A DNA stretch of 64,000 nt from contig NZ_WBVQ01000001.1 in assembly GCF_008933165.1 (NCBI RefSeq), positions 1,240,001 through 1,304,000 of the forward strand, in the 5' to 3' direction. Within the stretch, counting starts at the first letter, position 1. Each line of letters begins with the position of its first letter. The stretch is from Phaeocystidibacter marisrubri (GTDB lineage Bacteria; Bacteroidota; Bacteroidia; Flavobacteriales; Schleiferiaceae). Below are positions 43,175 to 51,838 of this stretch, one piece after another. The notes beneath the pieces were generated by a model, which ran no database searches, was not told the origin of the DNA, and saw nothing but the letters and a program-made list of their open reading frames with translations. The position numbers and the translations under genes are program-made.

Positions 43175-45111
43175 GCTCCTTACAATACCCCATGGCTTTT
43201 CGCCGATCTATCGAATCTCCAGATGAGTTTTGGATGGAACAGGCTGAAAAAATCCACTGGTTTGAGAAACCCAAAGCAGCCCGCACAATAGATGAAAACG
43301 GACTCGACCTTTGGTTCAGTGGAGGTAAAATGAATACGTGTTACTTGGCCATCGACCACCACATTGCAAAAGGTCGAGGAGAAGAACATGCCCTCATCTA
43401 CGACAGTCCAGTTACCCAAACCACACGGAAGTACACTTACAACGAAATGTTGGATGAGGTGAGTAGACTGGCTAAAGGACTAGACACCTTAGGCGTTACC
43501 AAAGGTGATACGGTGGTCATCTACATGCCGATGATTCCAGAGGCTGTATTTGCCATGTTGGCCTGTGCTAGAATTGGCGCCATTCATTCTGTTGTTTTTG
43601 GTGGTTTTGCTCCTCACGAATTGGCGCTTCGTATCGACGATGCCAAACCAAAGGCCATTATCACTGCAACTTCAGGAATTGAGATAGATCGTATCATCCC
43701 ATACAAGCCCATGGTAGATGATGCGATTTCTAAATCCATCCATAAACCCGAACACGTGGTTGTGTTTAATCGCCGCTTGGGTGCCGTTCGTCCCGATGCC
43801 GAATACGACATTGATTACAAAACACTTGTTAAGGCAAGTGGACACATCGCCCCGGTTCCTGTAGATGCCACTGATCCGTTGTACATCCTCTACACATCGG
43901 GAACTACCGGCAAACCAAAGGGTATCATTAGGGATAACGGCGGACATGCAGTAGCGCTTAACTATTCCATGAGCGCTGTATATGGAGTAAATCCAGGCGA
44001 GGTGTTTTGGGCCGCTAGTGATGTAGGTTGGGTAGTTGGACACAGTTACATCGTTTATGGTTCTTTGATTCACGGAAACACCACCGTAATTTTTGAAGGA
44101 AAACCCATCCGAACTCCAGATGCATCAACTTTTTGGAGGGTGATTTCAGAACACAACGTACGCGTGATGTTCACCGCTCCTACCGCAATTAGGGCCATTA
44201 AGAAAGAAGATCCCAATGGAGATCTGATGAAACAATTTGACCTTTCGGGTTTGCGCTATCAGTTCTTAGCTGGCGAGCGTTGCGATTCTGCAACCCTTCA
44301 CTGGTTAGAAGAGAAGCTCGGAATTCCGGTCATCGATCACTGGTGGCAAACCGAAAGTGGTTGGCCAATGGTCGCCAATATGATGGGCTATGCTCCTCAC
44401 CCAGTAAAAGCAGGATCAGCCACTAAACCCGTTTGTGGTTACGATTTGAAGATTCTACGTGAAGATGGCACAGAAGCCGATCCAAATGAAGAGGGTTATG
44501 TAGTGGTGCAACGCCCACTGCCTCCGGGAACACTGCCTAATTTATGGGGTGATACCGAGCGTTTCATCAAAGGATATCTAACTCGTTTCCCAGGTTTTTA
44601 CTTCAGCGGTGATGGTGGATACATCGATGAAGACGGCTATGTATATATCACAGGTCGTGTAGATGATGTTATCAACGTGGCTGGTCACCGACTTTCCACT
44701 GCAGAAATGGAAGAAGTCGTTTCTTCTACCCTCAATGTAGCGGAATGTGCGGTTATTGGGGTAAACGATGAATTAAAAGGCCAAATTCCACTAGCTATTG
44801 TGGTAGTTCGAAGCGGTACCAACGTCCAGAATCACGAATTATCAGCCAACATCATCAATGCAGTTCGCGTGGAAATTGGGCCAGTAGCCTCACTTAAAAA
44901 AGTGTGTATCGTAGACCGACTCCCTAAAACGAGGTCGGGTAAAATCTTGCGCAAAACCCTCCGTGCCATTGCAGACGGAGCAGAATATACCCTCCCTTCT
45001 ACCATCGATGACCCTGCCATCATCGACGAAATTATCGCACGTTTCAAAGAAGAAGGAATTATATCATCGGCAGCAAACGGAAATAAAATCGACACAATTT
45101 CGCAATCATGA
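43171..45111 (+). CDS. prpE: Propionyl-CoA synthetase-like AMP-forming acyl-CoA ligase
   Basis: A 646-residue ligase of the acetyl/propionyl-CoA synthetase family. Visible motifs: YTSGTTGKPKGIIRDNGGHA (the RDxGG form is typical of PrpE), SDVGWVVGHSYIVYG, FYFSGDGGYIDEDGY, GRVDDVINVAGHRLSTAEME and PKTRSGKILRKTLR with the catalytic Lys that is often acetylated. It turns propionate, or another short acid, ATP and CoA into the acyl-CoA plus AMP. Propionyl rather than acetyl preference is inferred from the RDNGG motif and from the next gene being the acetyl-type enzyme. It overlaps both neighbours by 4 bp. Confidence 0.85.
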   Translation: MSSLQYPMAFRRSIESPDEFWMEQAEKIHWFEKPKAARTIDENGLDLWFSGGKMNTCYLAIDHHIAKGRGEEHALIYDSPVTQTTRKYTYNEMLDEVSRLAKGLDTLGVTKGDTVVIYMPMIPEAVFAMLACARIGAIHSVVFGGFAPHELALRIDDAKPKAIITATSGIEIDRIIPYKPMVDDAISKSIHKPEHVVVFNRRLGAVRPDAEYDIDYKTLVKASGHIAPVPVDATDPLYILYTSGTTGKPKGIIRDNGGHAVALNYSMSAVYGVNPGEVFWAASDVGWVVGHSYIVYGSLIHGNTTVIFEGKPIRTPDASTFWRVISEHNVRVMFTAPTAIRAIKKEDPNGDLMKQFDLSGLRYQFLAGERCDSATLHWLEEKLGIPVIDHWWQTESGWPMVANMMGYAPHPVKAGSATKPVCGYDLKILREDGTEADPNEEGYVVVQRPLPPGTLPNLWGDTERFIKGYLTRFPGFYFSGDGGYIDEDGYVYITGRVDDVINVAGHRLSTAEMEEVVSSTLNVAECAVIGVNDELKGQIPLAIVVVRSGTNVQNHELSANIINAVRVEIGPVASLKKVCIVDRLPKTRSGKILRKTLRAIADGAEYTLPSTIDDPAIIDEIIARFKEEGIISSAANGNKIDTISQS

Positions 45112-47009
45112 GTCATTATCAAATCACTTCGTTAGAACACTATCACGAAGCTTATGCAGAAAGCGTATCGAACCCTGATAAGTTCTGGGGAGATATCGCA
45201 GAAGAGAACTTCAAATGGATGAAGAAATGGGACAACGTATGCGATTGGAACTTTTCCGAACCCAAGGTGGAATGGTTCAAAGGAGCCCAACTCAACATCA
45301 CAGAGAACTGTCTCGATCGACACCTCGAAGAGCGCGGGAACAAACTCGCGCTGATATGGGAACCGAATGATCCGAAAGAGCGCTTCATTCGATACACTTA
45401 CCGCGAGCTCTACGAGAAGGTTTGTCAAATGGCCAATGTGTTGAAAAAACATGGCATTAAGAAGGGAGATCGAGTGGCCATCTACATGCCAATGATCCCT
45501 GAACTTACCATCTCTGTACTCGCTTGTGCCCGAATTGGCGCTATTCACTCAGTGGTGTTTGCAGGTTTCTCAGCGCATTCTTTGGCCGATAGAATCAATG
45601 ATGCTGAAGCCAAAATGGTGCTCACCAGTGATGGTCTATACAGAGGCGCAAAAGAAATCCCGGTGAAACGCGTAGTAGATGAAGCGCTTCAAACGTGCCC
45701 ATCGGTTAAAACGGTCCTCGTAGCAGAACGTACGCGTTGGGCAGTGAATATGGTGGAAGGCCGAGACTTTTGGCTTCACGATGAACTCGACACTGTTAAC
45801 AAAGAGTGCCCGGCAGAACCTATGAATAGTGAAGATATGCTCTTTATCCTCTACACATCTGGTTCAACAGGTAAACCTAAAGGTGTAGTACACACCTGTG
45901 GAGGGTACATGGTTTACGCAGGCTACAGTTTTAAAAATGTGTTCCAGTATGAAGAAAGTGATATCTACTGGTGTACAGCCGATATCGGATGGATTACTGG
46001 ACATACGTATATCGTCTACGGTCCACTGATCAACGGAGCCACAACCGTTATGTTTGAAGGTGTTCCAACCTTCCCTGATGCTGGACGATTCTGGCAAGTT
46101 TGTGATAAGTACGGAGTAAACCAATTCTATACTGCGCCAACGGCTATTCGTGCATTGATGGCTAAAGGTGAAGATCATGTGTTATCGTATAGCTTGGATT
46201 CTCTTCGCGTTATCGGAACTGTTGGAGAGCCCATCAATGAGGAAGCATGGCAATGGTACTACATTCACGTGGGCAAAGAGAAGTGTCCCGTGGTTGATAC
46301 ATGGTGGCAAACCGAAACAGGTGGTATCATGATTTCTGGATTGGGTAAGCACAGTCCGATGAAACCTGCCCACGCAGGATATCCTCTCCCAGGTATTCAG
46401 CCCGTACTCTTAGACCAAGAAGGAAACGAGATTGAAGGCAACGAAGAAGAGGGCTACCTGTGTGTTAAACACCCTTGGCCGAGTATTCTTCGCACTACCT
46501 ATGGAGATCACGAGCGCTGTAGAGTGACCTATTTTAGTCACTACAAGGGATATTACTTCACAGGTGATGGGGCTCGTCGTGACGAAAACGGCATGTACCG
46601 CATTATTGGCCGTGTAGATGATGTAATCAATGTTTCAGGTCACCGCTTTGGAACGGCAGAGATTGAAAATGCCATCAATGCAAACGATTTAGTGGCAGAA
46701 AGTGCAGTTGTGGGATATCCTCACGACATCAAAGGTCAGGGTATCTATGCCTATGTGATTACCAAGAACCCCGTTCAGAATGAGGATATCTTGAGAGCCG
46801 AGATTGTAGAAACCGTGGTAGAAGAGATTGGTAAGATTGCCAAACCGGATAAAATTCAATTCGTGAGTGGCCTACCTAAAACACGCTCTGGTAAAATTAT
46901 GCGTCGTATCTTGAGGAAAGTGGCGGAAGGAGACACCAGCTCTTTGGGGGACACTTCCACTCTACTCGACCCTGATGTGGTTGACGAAATCAAGAATGGA
47001 GCGCTATAA
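45108..47009 (+). CDS. acs: Acetyl-CoA synthetase (acetate-CoA ligase)
   Basis: A 633-residue enzyme that converts acetate, ATP and CoA to acetyl-CoA, AMP and PPi. The family blocks are all present: YTSGSTGKPKGVVHTCGGY, ADIGWITGHTYIVYGPL, TWWQTETGGIMIS, YYFTGDGARRDENGMY, GRVDDVINVSGHRFGTAEIE and LPKTRSGKIMRRILRKVA. A tryptophan of the acetate pocket may be the one in TWWQTE. Start ATGA overlaps the propionyl-type ligase, and a cNMP/CBS protein follows 9 bp later. Confidence 0.93.
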   Translation: MSHYQITSLEHYHEAYAESVSNPDKFWGDIAEENFKWMKKWDNVCDWNFSEPKVEWFKGAQLNITENCLDRHLEERGNKLALIWEPNDPKERFIRYTYRELYEKVCQMANVLKKHGIKKGDRVAIYMPMIPELTISVLACARIGAIHSVVFAGFSAHSLADRINDAEAKMVLTSDGLYRGAKEIPVKRVVDEALQTCPSVKTVLVAERTRWAVNMVEGRDFWLHDELDTVNKECPAEPMNSEDMLFILYTSGSTGKPKGVVHTCGGYMVYAGYSFKNVFQYEESDIYWCTADIGWITGHTYIVYGPLINGATTVMFEGVPTFPDAGRFWQVCDKYGVNQFYTAPTAIRALMAKGEDHVLSYSLDSLRVIGTVGEPINEEAWQWYYIHVGKEKCPVVDTWWQTETGGIMISGLGKHSPMKPAHAGYPLPGIQPVLLDQEGNEIEGNEEEGYLCVKHPWPSILRTTYGDHERCRVTYFSHYKGYYFTGDGARRDENGMYRIIGRVDDVINVSGHRFGTAEIENAINANDLVAESAVVGYPHDIKGQGIYAYVITKNPVQNEDILRAEIVETVVEEIGKIAKPDKIQFVSGLPKTRSGKIMRRILRKVAEGDTSSLGDTSTLLDPDVVDEIKNGAL

Positions 47010-47018
47010 GTACGAGTA

Positions 47019-48911
47019 ATGGCCAATAGCATTCAACACCGGATCGCCGAGTTCATCAAACTCTATCCACCATTCGACAGAATGACGGAAACCGAGTTAG
47101 AGCGGGTTGCACTGGATGCAAATGTTGAATACTATGGACCTACTGAGCGGATCTTTGAAGAAGGAAGTGATACCACTTCCTTCTTCTATATTGTACGGAA
47201 GGGTTCCGTTCGTATTCATCACAATGACACTGAAGAAACCCTTGTAGACCTTTGTGATGAGGGAGATGTTTTTGGCGTGCGCCCTTTACTCGCCAATGAA
47301 CCGTATTTAGCCAGTGCCAGTTCGGTAGAAGAAACCCTACTCTATGCCATTCCTGTAGAAACAGGATTGCAAATACTCAAGAACAATCCAGAAGTTGGAA
47401 TCTACCTCGCTCGAGGTTACGCCTCTGGAATGCCTATGTCGAGAGAACAGCGACGCACAGGGGTTCAAAACTTAAAATCCACTTCCGATGTACCGGATGA
47501 AATTCCCGCATCGAGTAGCAAGCGAATTGTGAGTTGTTCTCCACAAACAAGCATCCACGAGGCTTCGCAAATCATGACGACAGAGAATGTCGCCTCAATT
47601 GTGGTACTAAACGAAGAGGGGCATCCCATTGGAATCATGACCGATTCGGATTTGCGGAGGAAAGTAGTGAGTCAGGCTTTGGACATTGCTGCGCCTGTGA
47701 AGCATATTATGACGCAACCTGTGGTAACCGTAGCTCCTTCCATCTCTCACAGTGAAGCGCTAATTCACATGATGAATTATGGAGTACATCACCTGTGCAT
47801 AACCGAAGATGGCAAAGCGCTATCTAAGGCCATTGGCGTTATCGCCGAGCGTGATTTAATGCTCGATCAAGGTCTTCATCCAGCAGTAATTGTCAAGTTC
47901 ATCCGACAGGCCAGCAGTTCTTCCGAACTCGTGAACTATCGACTAAAACTCGATGCCCTCCTCCAAAAATACGCGCAGCGCGACACCTCTGTGGAACATG
48001 TTGCACGTATTTCTGCCTCCATCACCGATGCGGTCGTAAATCGCTTGATCCAATGGTTTGCCCAACAACACGGAGAAGCACCCTGCCATTTCAGTTGGAT
48101 CGCTCTTGGAAGTATGGGGAGGATGGAGCAAATACTAAAAACAGATCAAGACCACGCCCTCATTTTCAGTAGGGAACTATCAGATGAAGAAACCATCTAC
48201 TTTGATAAGATGGCAAATGAAGTGACACGTGGATTAGAAAAGTGGGGACTATCCATTGATATTGCCGGAATTTCCGCGACCAATAGAAGTCATGCTTTGA
48301 GTTTGAAAGCATGGAAGATCAAGTTCACCGATTGGTTGAAAAACCCTGAGCCAGAGAACATCTTGAACTCATCCATTTTTTTTGATTTCCGACATGTTTC
48401 AGGTGACCCAACCTTGGTGGAAGATCTAGTACACTATCTCAAAGAAGTGGTTACGCCTACTTCATTGTTCTTCCCCTTAATGGCCGCCGATGCCCTTAAC
48501 GTGGCTCCACCTTTGAGCTTCTTCCGACAATTTGTGGTGGAGAAGAACGGCGAGCACAAGGATGAATTTGATCTAAAGAGAAGAGTTCTTCTACCCTTCT
48601 GTGATATTGCCCGACTTCTTTGTTTGCACAGCTCCCACTACGAATCGAGCAGTACGATAGATCGATATACAGCACTTGCAATGGGAGATGATGCCAACTC
48701 CACCCTATTTGAAGAAGCAGCTCGCTCCTATGCCTGGCTCCTCAAGTTGAGATGGACAAAAGGAACGGAGAATGGAAATGACGGGCGTTTTGTCAAACCT
48801 TCGCACCTTTCCAAAAGGGAACGTCAAACCATGCGAGAGATCTTTAGCCTACTTTCCGATTTAGAGCAAGTGGTACGTGTACGCTTTCGCACTGATTTTA
48901 TAAGTGGATGA
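47019..48911 (+). CDS. cNMP-binding / CBS / DUF294 putative nucleotidyltransferase
   Basis: A 630-residue soluble protein in four parts: a cyclic-nucleotide-binding-type domain (about 1-130; GPTERIFEEGSDTTSFFYIVRKGSVRI), a pair of CBS domains (about 165-290; MTDSDLRRKVVS, VKHIMTQPVVTV), a GlnD-like DUF294 nucleotidyltransferase domain (WIALGSMGRMEQILKTDQDHALIF, about 355-378) and a helical DUF294 C-terminal domain (about 470-625). The GS..R.E....D.D pattern of a nucleotidyltransferase is recognisable. It probably modifies or senses a partner, perhaps in response to nucleotides. The same protein with a DnaQ-like exonuclease sits beside the DUF4212-symporter in many bacteria (recalled), which supports a link to short-acid uptake. 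Confidence 0.88.
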   Translation: MANSIQHRIAEFIKLYPPFDRMTETELERVALDANVEYYGPTERIFEEGSDTTSFFYIVRKGSVRIHHNDTEETLVDLCDEGDVFGVRPLLANEPYLASASSVEETLLYAIPVETGLQILKNNPEVGIYLARGYASGMPMSREQRRTGVQNLKSTSDVPDEIPASSSKRIVSCSPQTSIHEASQIMTTENVASIVVLNEEGHPIGIMTDSDLRRKVVSQALDIAAPVKHIMTQPVVTVAPSISHSEALIHMMNYGVHHLCITEDGKALSKAIGVIAERDLMLDQGLHPAVIVKFIRQASSSSELVNYRLKLDALLQKYAQRDTSVEHVARISASITDAVVNRLIQWFAQQHGEAPCHFSWIALGSMGRMEQILKTDQDHALIFSRELSDEETIYFDKMANEVTRGLEKWGLSIDIAGISATNRSHALSLKAWKIKFTDWLKNPEPENILNSSIFFDFRHVSGDPTLVEDLVHYLKEVVTPTSLFFPLMAADALNVAPPLSFFRQFVVEKNGEHKDEFDLKRRVLLPFCDIARLLCLHSSHYESSSTIDRYTALAMGDDANSTLFEEAARSYAWLLKLRWTKGTENGNDGRFVKPSHLSKRERQTMREIFSLLSDLEQVVRVRFRTDFISG

Positions 48912-49576
48912 GTTGGTTCAAATCCAAACCTGAGGTTCCAGAGGCATACCGTGAGTATGCAGAATCAATCCGTGGGCTTAAACGTTCAACAACTCCAATC
49001 AGAAATCAAAAATTTCTGGTGGTAGACACCGAAACCACGGGTTTAAATGTAAATACCGATTCCATTGTTAGCATAGGTATTGTACCCATTCGAGGTTATG
49101 TGATTCACTCGGAAGATACGCGGGAGTGGATCATTCAAAGCGATCAACCTTCCGGTGGTGGAGCTTCAATTCACGGCGTGATGCCTCACGATCAACGAAG
49201 TGGAATCCCTGCAAAAGAAGCTGCAGAGGAATTTCTTATGGCCGCAGATGGAGCGATTGTAGTGGGCCATCACATTGGATTTGATGCAGCCATGCTCGAC
49301 GCGTTTCTTCGTCATCAACTGCGTGTTCCATTCCTCAACCCCACCTACGACACAGGCCATATGTTCCGCAGATTAAAGGGCACGCCCTATAGATTATTTG
49401 ATATGGAGCCCGCTGTTGAAGCCTTAGATAAGATATGTGAAGATCTGGGAATTCCCATCGATGACAGGCATACCGCTCTGGGAGATGCCGCGGCTACTGC
49501 CATCTTATTCATGCGATTACTCAAGGATTTGGAGAAGCGTGGAGTGAATACCACCGCCAAACTTTTGGCCAGATAA
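48908..49576 (+). CDS. DnaQ-like 3'-5' exonuclease domain protein
   Basis: A 222-residue DEDDh exonuclease: FLVVDTETTGLN (Asp and Glu of Exo I), GHHIGFDAAMLD (Exo II), and DDRHTALGDAAATAILF (His and Asp of Exo III). The order is that of DNA polymerase III epsilon proofreading subunits, but the context (after the DUF294 gene, start overlapping by 4 bp) suggests a small-molecule or RNA-related role in the acetate locus. It is the last gene before a shared terminator. Confidence 0.88.
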   Translation: MSWFKSKPEVPEAYREYAESIRGLKRSTTPIRNQKFLVVDTETTGLNVNTDSIVSIGIVPIRGYVIHSEDTREWIIQSDQPSGGGASIHGVMPHDQRSGIPAKEAAEEFLMAADGAIVVGHHIGFDAAMLDAFLRHQLRVPFLNPTYDTGHMFRRLKGTPYRLFDMEPAVEALDKICEDLGIPIDDRHTALGDAAATAILFMRLLKDLEKRGVNTTAKLLAR

Positions 49577-49590
49577 ATGGGATTGAAGGA
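49575..49590 (+). repeat. Short direct repeat, copy 1
   Basis: AAATGGGATTGAAGGA occurs here and again at 50413-50428. In both places AATAAAACCGC follows (49602-49612 and 50451-50461). The copies bracket the small barrel gene at 49662-50228. Confidence 0.6.
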
Positions 49591-49605
49591 GGTCATATTC
49601 TAATA

Positions 49606-49637
49606 AAACCGCCTCCTTGTTTCCAAAGAGGCGGTTT
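49606..49637. terminator. Bidirectional hairpin terminator between convergent genes
   Basis: A perfect 10-bp stem (AAACCGCCTC / GAGGCGGTTT) with a 12-base loop, 29 bp past the plus-strand exonuclease gene and 24 bp past the minus-strand barrel gene. A T-tract exists only on the minus side (TTTTATTA). Confidence 0.8.
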
Positions 49638-49661
49638 CTGCAATCAAGAACACTAATTGCG

Positions 49662-50228
49662 TTAAAACTTTGCTGTCAATCCGAGATTAACTGCAGATAC
49701 ACCATAGCCAATCTCAAGGAAGGCTCCGAGATTCTTCGTGAAGTGGTATCGACCTCCTGCGTGAAATCCATACATAATCCCACTTAAATCGAGGCTGGGA
49801 CTCATACCATTAAAATCATCTTTGTCATAATCAACGGTAACCTTGTTATATCCCACCATCAAACCCGCGTAGGTATCCAATCCCTTCAGCAGTTTGAAAT
49901 GGTAAGAACCTCTTGCGGCAAACATGCCATATGTGTATTGAATTTCAGGCGCGCCCGTAACCCCAAAGGAAGCCCCAAAATCAAAAGAAGAAGCCGTATA
50001 TGCAGCAAAGAGTCCCACACCAATGTTATCAGAAATGCCGTATTCGTATGAAATACTCACAGGAGGAACCGTAACGTCCCCTTTAAGACCAAAAGTGACG
50101 AAGCCAATACCTAAGTTCAAATCAGACTGACCTTCTGCAAAACCTCGTCGCTTTTGAGCATTCACTAAATTCGATGTCAATAGCATGATGACTAAAACAA
50201 GAAAAGAGAATAATCTTAATTTCTTCAT
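49662..50228 (-). CDS. Small outer-membrane beta-barrel protein
   Basis: A 188-residue protein with a signal peptide (MKKLRLFSFLVLVIMLLTSNLVNAQ) and alternating strands typical of a small barrel: LNLGIGFVTFGLKGDVTVPPVSISYEYGI, NIGVGLFAAYTASSF, AARGSYHFKLLKGLDTYAGLMVGYNKV, AGGRYHFTKNLGAFLEIGYGVSAVNLGLTAKF with a C-terminal Phe. It resembles OmpA- or porin-type eight-strand barrels of Bacteroidota. No partner can be named from context. Confidence 0.75.
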   Translation of the reverse strand: MKKLRLFSFLVLVIMLLTSNLVNAQKRRGFAEGQSDLNLGIGFVTFGLKGDVTVPPVSISYEYGISDNIGVGLFAAYTASSFDFGASFGVTGAPEIQYTYGMFAARGSYHFKLLKGLDTYAGLMVGYNKVTVDYDKDDFNGMSPSLDLSGIMYGFHAGGRYHFTKNLGAFLEIGYGVSAVNLGLTAKF

Positions 50229-50412
50229 GAAGTAAGAGTTTAGAGAGAGCCTACTCTGTGTTCTCCGCTTTTCGGCTACCGCGGTTGATGAGCAATTGCA
50301 TCACCTCCCCAATACTCTTAAATGATTTGTCACTAATTAATGACCATACTTCTTGTTGATACTGCTTTTGATCAAACCTCACGAGGTGAGGCACTTTGGT
50401 ATGAAGTCAACC

Positions 50413-50428
50413 AAATGGGATTGAAGGA
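50413..50428 (+). repeat. Short direct repeat, copy 2
   Basis: The second exact copy of AAATGGGATTGAAGGA, followed 22 bases later by AATAAAACCGC (50451-50461). See copy 1 at 49575-49590. Confidence 0.6.
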
Positions 50429-50476
50429 TACTCCTCTTTCTTTGAAGTCCAATAAAACCGCATTTTCTTCAATAAA

Positions 50477-50503
50477 AAAAGCTCGGAGAATCTCCGAGCT
50501 TTT
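50477..50503. terminator. Bidirectional hairpin in the intergenic region
   Basis: A perfect inverted repeat (AAAAGCTCGGAG / CTCCGAGCTTTT, loop AAT) with an A-run on the left and a T-run on the right. It has the form of an intrinsic terminator in both directions, although no gene clearly ends here. It may mark the end of an unrecognised small RNA or a decayed gene. Confidence 0.7.
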
Positions 50504-50731
50504 CTGGTTTTGGTTGGGTGTGAGACCTATTCGTTTCTCGATCTCTGTCGGCAACTCATATTGGTTTGGTGTGAGTCGTTTATATCGACTTTAAGTGGTT
50601 GCCTCTTTGTTTGGTACATGACAAACCTAGGTACAATTCGCAGGCTGGCATAATGGAAATACCATAGTGCCTAGTCGAACATTTGTGAGAATCCGTAAAA
50701 TCTGAGGGATAAATTGTATTTTCCTTGACAA

Positions 50732-50750
50732 ATTTGCGAAATACGCAAAT
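50732..50750. promoter_or_regulatory. Palindromic operator upstream of the HTH gene
   Basis: A perfect 7-bp inverted repeat ATTTGCG / CGCAAAT with a 5-base spacer. It overlaps the -33 region of a likely promoter whose -7 box is CATTTTTG (50759-50766). A weaker related pattern lies at 50681-50700 (ATTTGTG ... CGTAAAA). This is the expected place for autoregulation by the adjacent HTH protein, which is inference. Confidence 0.5.
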
Positions 50751-50803
50751 GACAATCTCATTTTTGCGGGATTTCCCAAACTCTCTTCCTCAATTATCAC
50801 CCC

Positions 50804-51802
50804 ATGCAAAAAATAGATGCATCTTCCATTCAGAATTCATTTCTCGATCGCGTGAAGTCTATACTTCCGCCCAACACTTCGCTTGCACAAGCACTTTCTG
50901 AAAAGCTAGGCATCAGTTTGGATTCTGCCTACCGCAGAATTCGCGGCGAAACGCCCATCAGTTTGTCCGAGGCATACATCCTTGCAGAAGCGTTGCATAT
51001 TACCTTCAACGGACTAACGGAAGAATCGGCTGGAATTGTACAGTTTGGATATACTCCACTCTATCCCAGAAAGGAGAGCATGGAAGGCTATTTAACTCGA
51101 CTGCTTCACAATTTGAGGATGATTTCGAAGCAGCCAACGGCTAAAGTGGTCTACTGTAGCCAGGATATTCCCATCTTCCACAACATTCGCTTGGAAGAGC
51201 TCGGCAAATTCAAGCTGTTCTACTGGATGCGTTCCATTATCAATGTGGAGGAATTTCTATCTCAAAAGTTTTCGAAAGACGTCATCCCTGAGCACCTCAT
51301 GCAATTGTGTGCGGAGATCTATTCGGAATACGAAAAGATTGCTAGTGTAGAATTATGGTCAGAATCTACCGTGAACAGTACACTTCGACAAGTTCAGTAC
51401 TACTGGGAATCTGGGTTATTTGAAACGGACGACGACTTCTTTTCTGTTATTCAAAACCTGCGCACGTTGATTCAGCAAATTGAAGAGTCGGCTAGTTTGG
51501 GTAAAAAGACATCCTCAGAAAACAGCGCCAGCTATGAACTGTACATCAGTGAAATTGAGCTCACTACAAATTGTGCACTCGTTGAACTGGAGAACCAAAA
51601 TGCAGTATTCTTAGGACATCACACGTTTAACATGCTTGAAACCACACACGGTGTTTACACGGAGCAAACGCAACAATGGTTCAAAAACATGGTAGGTAAA
51701 GCGACGCTTGTAAGCTCTGTAGGAGAAAAGTATCGCTATCAATTCTTCCATGGTGTACATCGCAAAATAGATGAGCTAGAGCGCTTGGCCCTTCGTCGAT
51801 AG
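50804..51802 (+). CDS. HTH-domain protein, possible autoregulated transcription factor
   Basis: A 332-residue soluble protein. Residues about 25-72 (SLAQALSEKLGISLDSAYRRIRGETPISLSEAYILAEALHIT) have a XRE-like helix-turn-helix with recognition helix SAYRRIRG. The remainder (75-332) is a long helical region (LTRLLHNLRMISK, QVQYYWESGLF, RTLIQQIEESASL, YISEIELTTNCALVEL) with no known motif; it may be an effector or dimerisation domain. A palindromic operator overlaps its promoter. It ends 36 bp before a convergent lipoprotein gene, with a weak shared hairpin (GCGCTT / AAGCGC, 51810-51831). Confidence 0.7.
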   Translation: MQKIDASSIQNSFLDRVKSILPPNTSLAQALSEKLGISLDSAYRRIRGETPISLSEAYILAEALHITFNGLTEESAGIVQFGYTPLYPRKESMEGYLTRLLHNLRMISKQPTAKVVYCSQDIPIFHNIRLEELGKFKLFYWMRSIINVEEFLSQKFSKDVIPEHLMQLCAEIYSEYEKIASVELWSESTVNSTLRQVQYYWESGLFETDDDFFSVIQNLRTLIQQIEESASLGKKTSSENSASYELYISEIELTTNCALVELENQNAVFLGHHTFNMLETTHGVYTEQTQQWFKNMVGKATLVSSVGEKYRYQFFHGVHRKIDELERLALRR

Positions 51803-51838
51803 AAACCAAGCGCTTTACCAAACGCAAGCGCCCCTTGC

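Larger units (their letters stand above)
50229..50803. other. Intergenic region with repeats, a hairpin and an operator; no convincing gene
   Basis: About 575 bp. Two short overlapping frames (plus 50340-50594 and minus 50372-50554) run straight through a strong hairpin and have no recognisable features, so I do not call them genes. The region holds the second direct repeat copy (50413-50428), an 11-bp palindromic hairpin with T/A tracts (50477-50503) and, near its end, the operator and promoter of the HTH gene. Confidence 0.5.

Noticed and set aside
48908-48930. GTTCAAATCC string resembling a tRNA T-arm
   Set aside because: It is the beginning of the exonuclease coding frame; no acceptor, D or anticodon stems were found around it.
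50340-50594. Plus-strand frame of 84 codons and overlapping minus frame 50372-50554
   Set aside because: Both run through a perfect 11-bp hairpin with terminator tracts, have no leader or motif, and overlap on opposite strands; no coding evidence.
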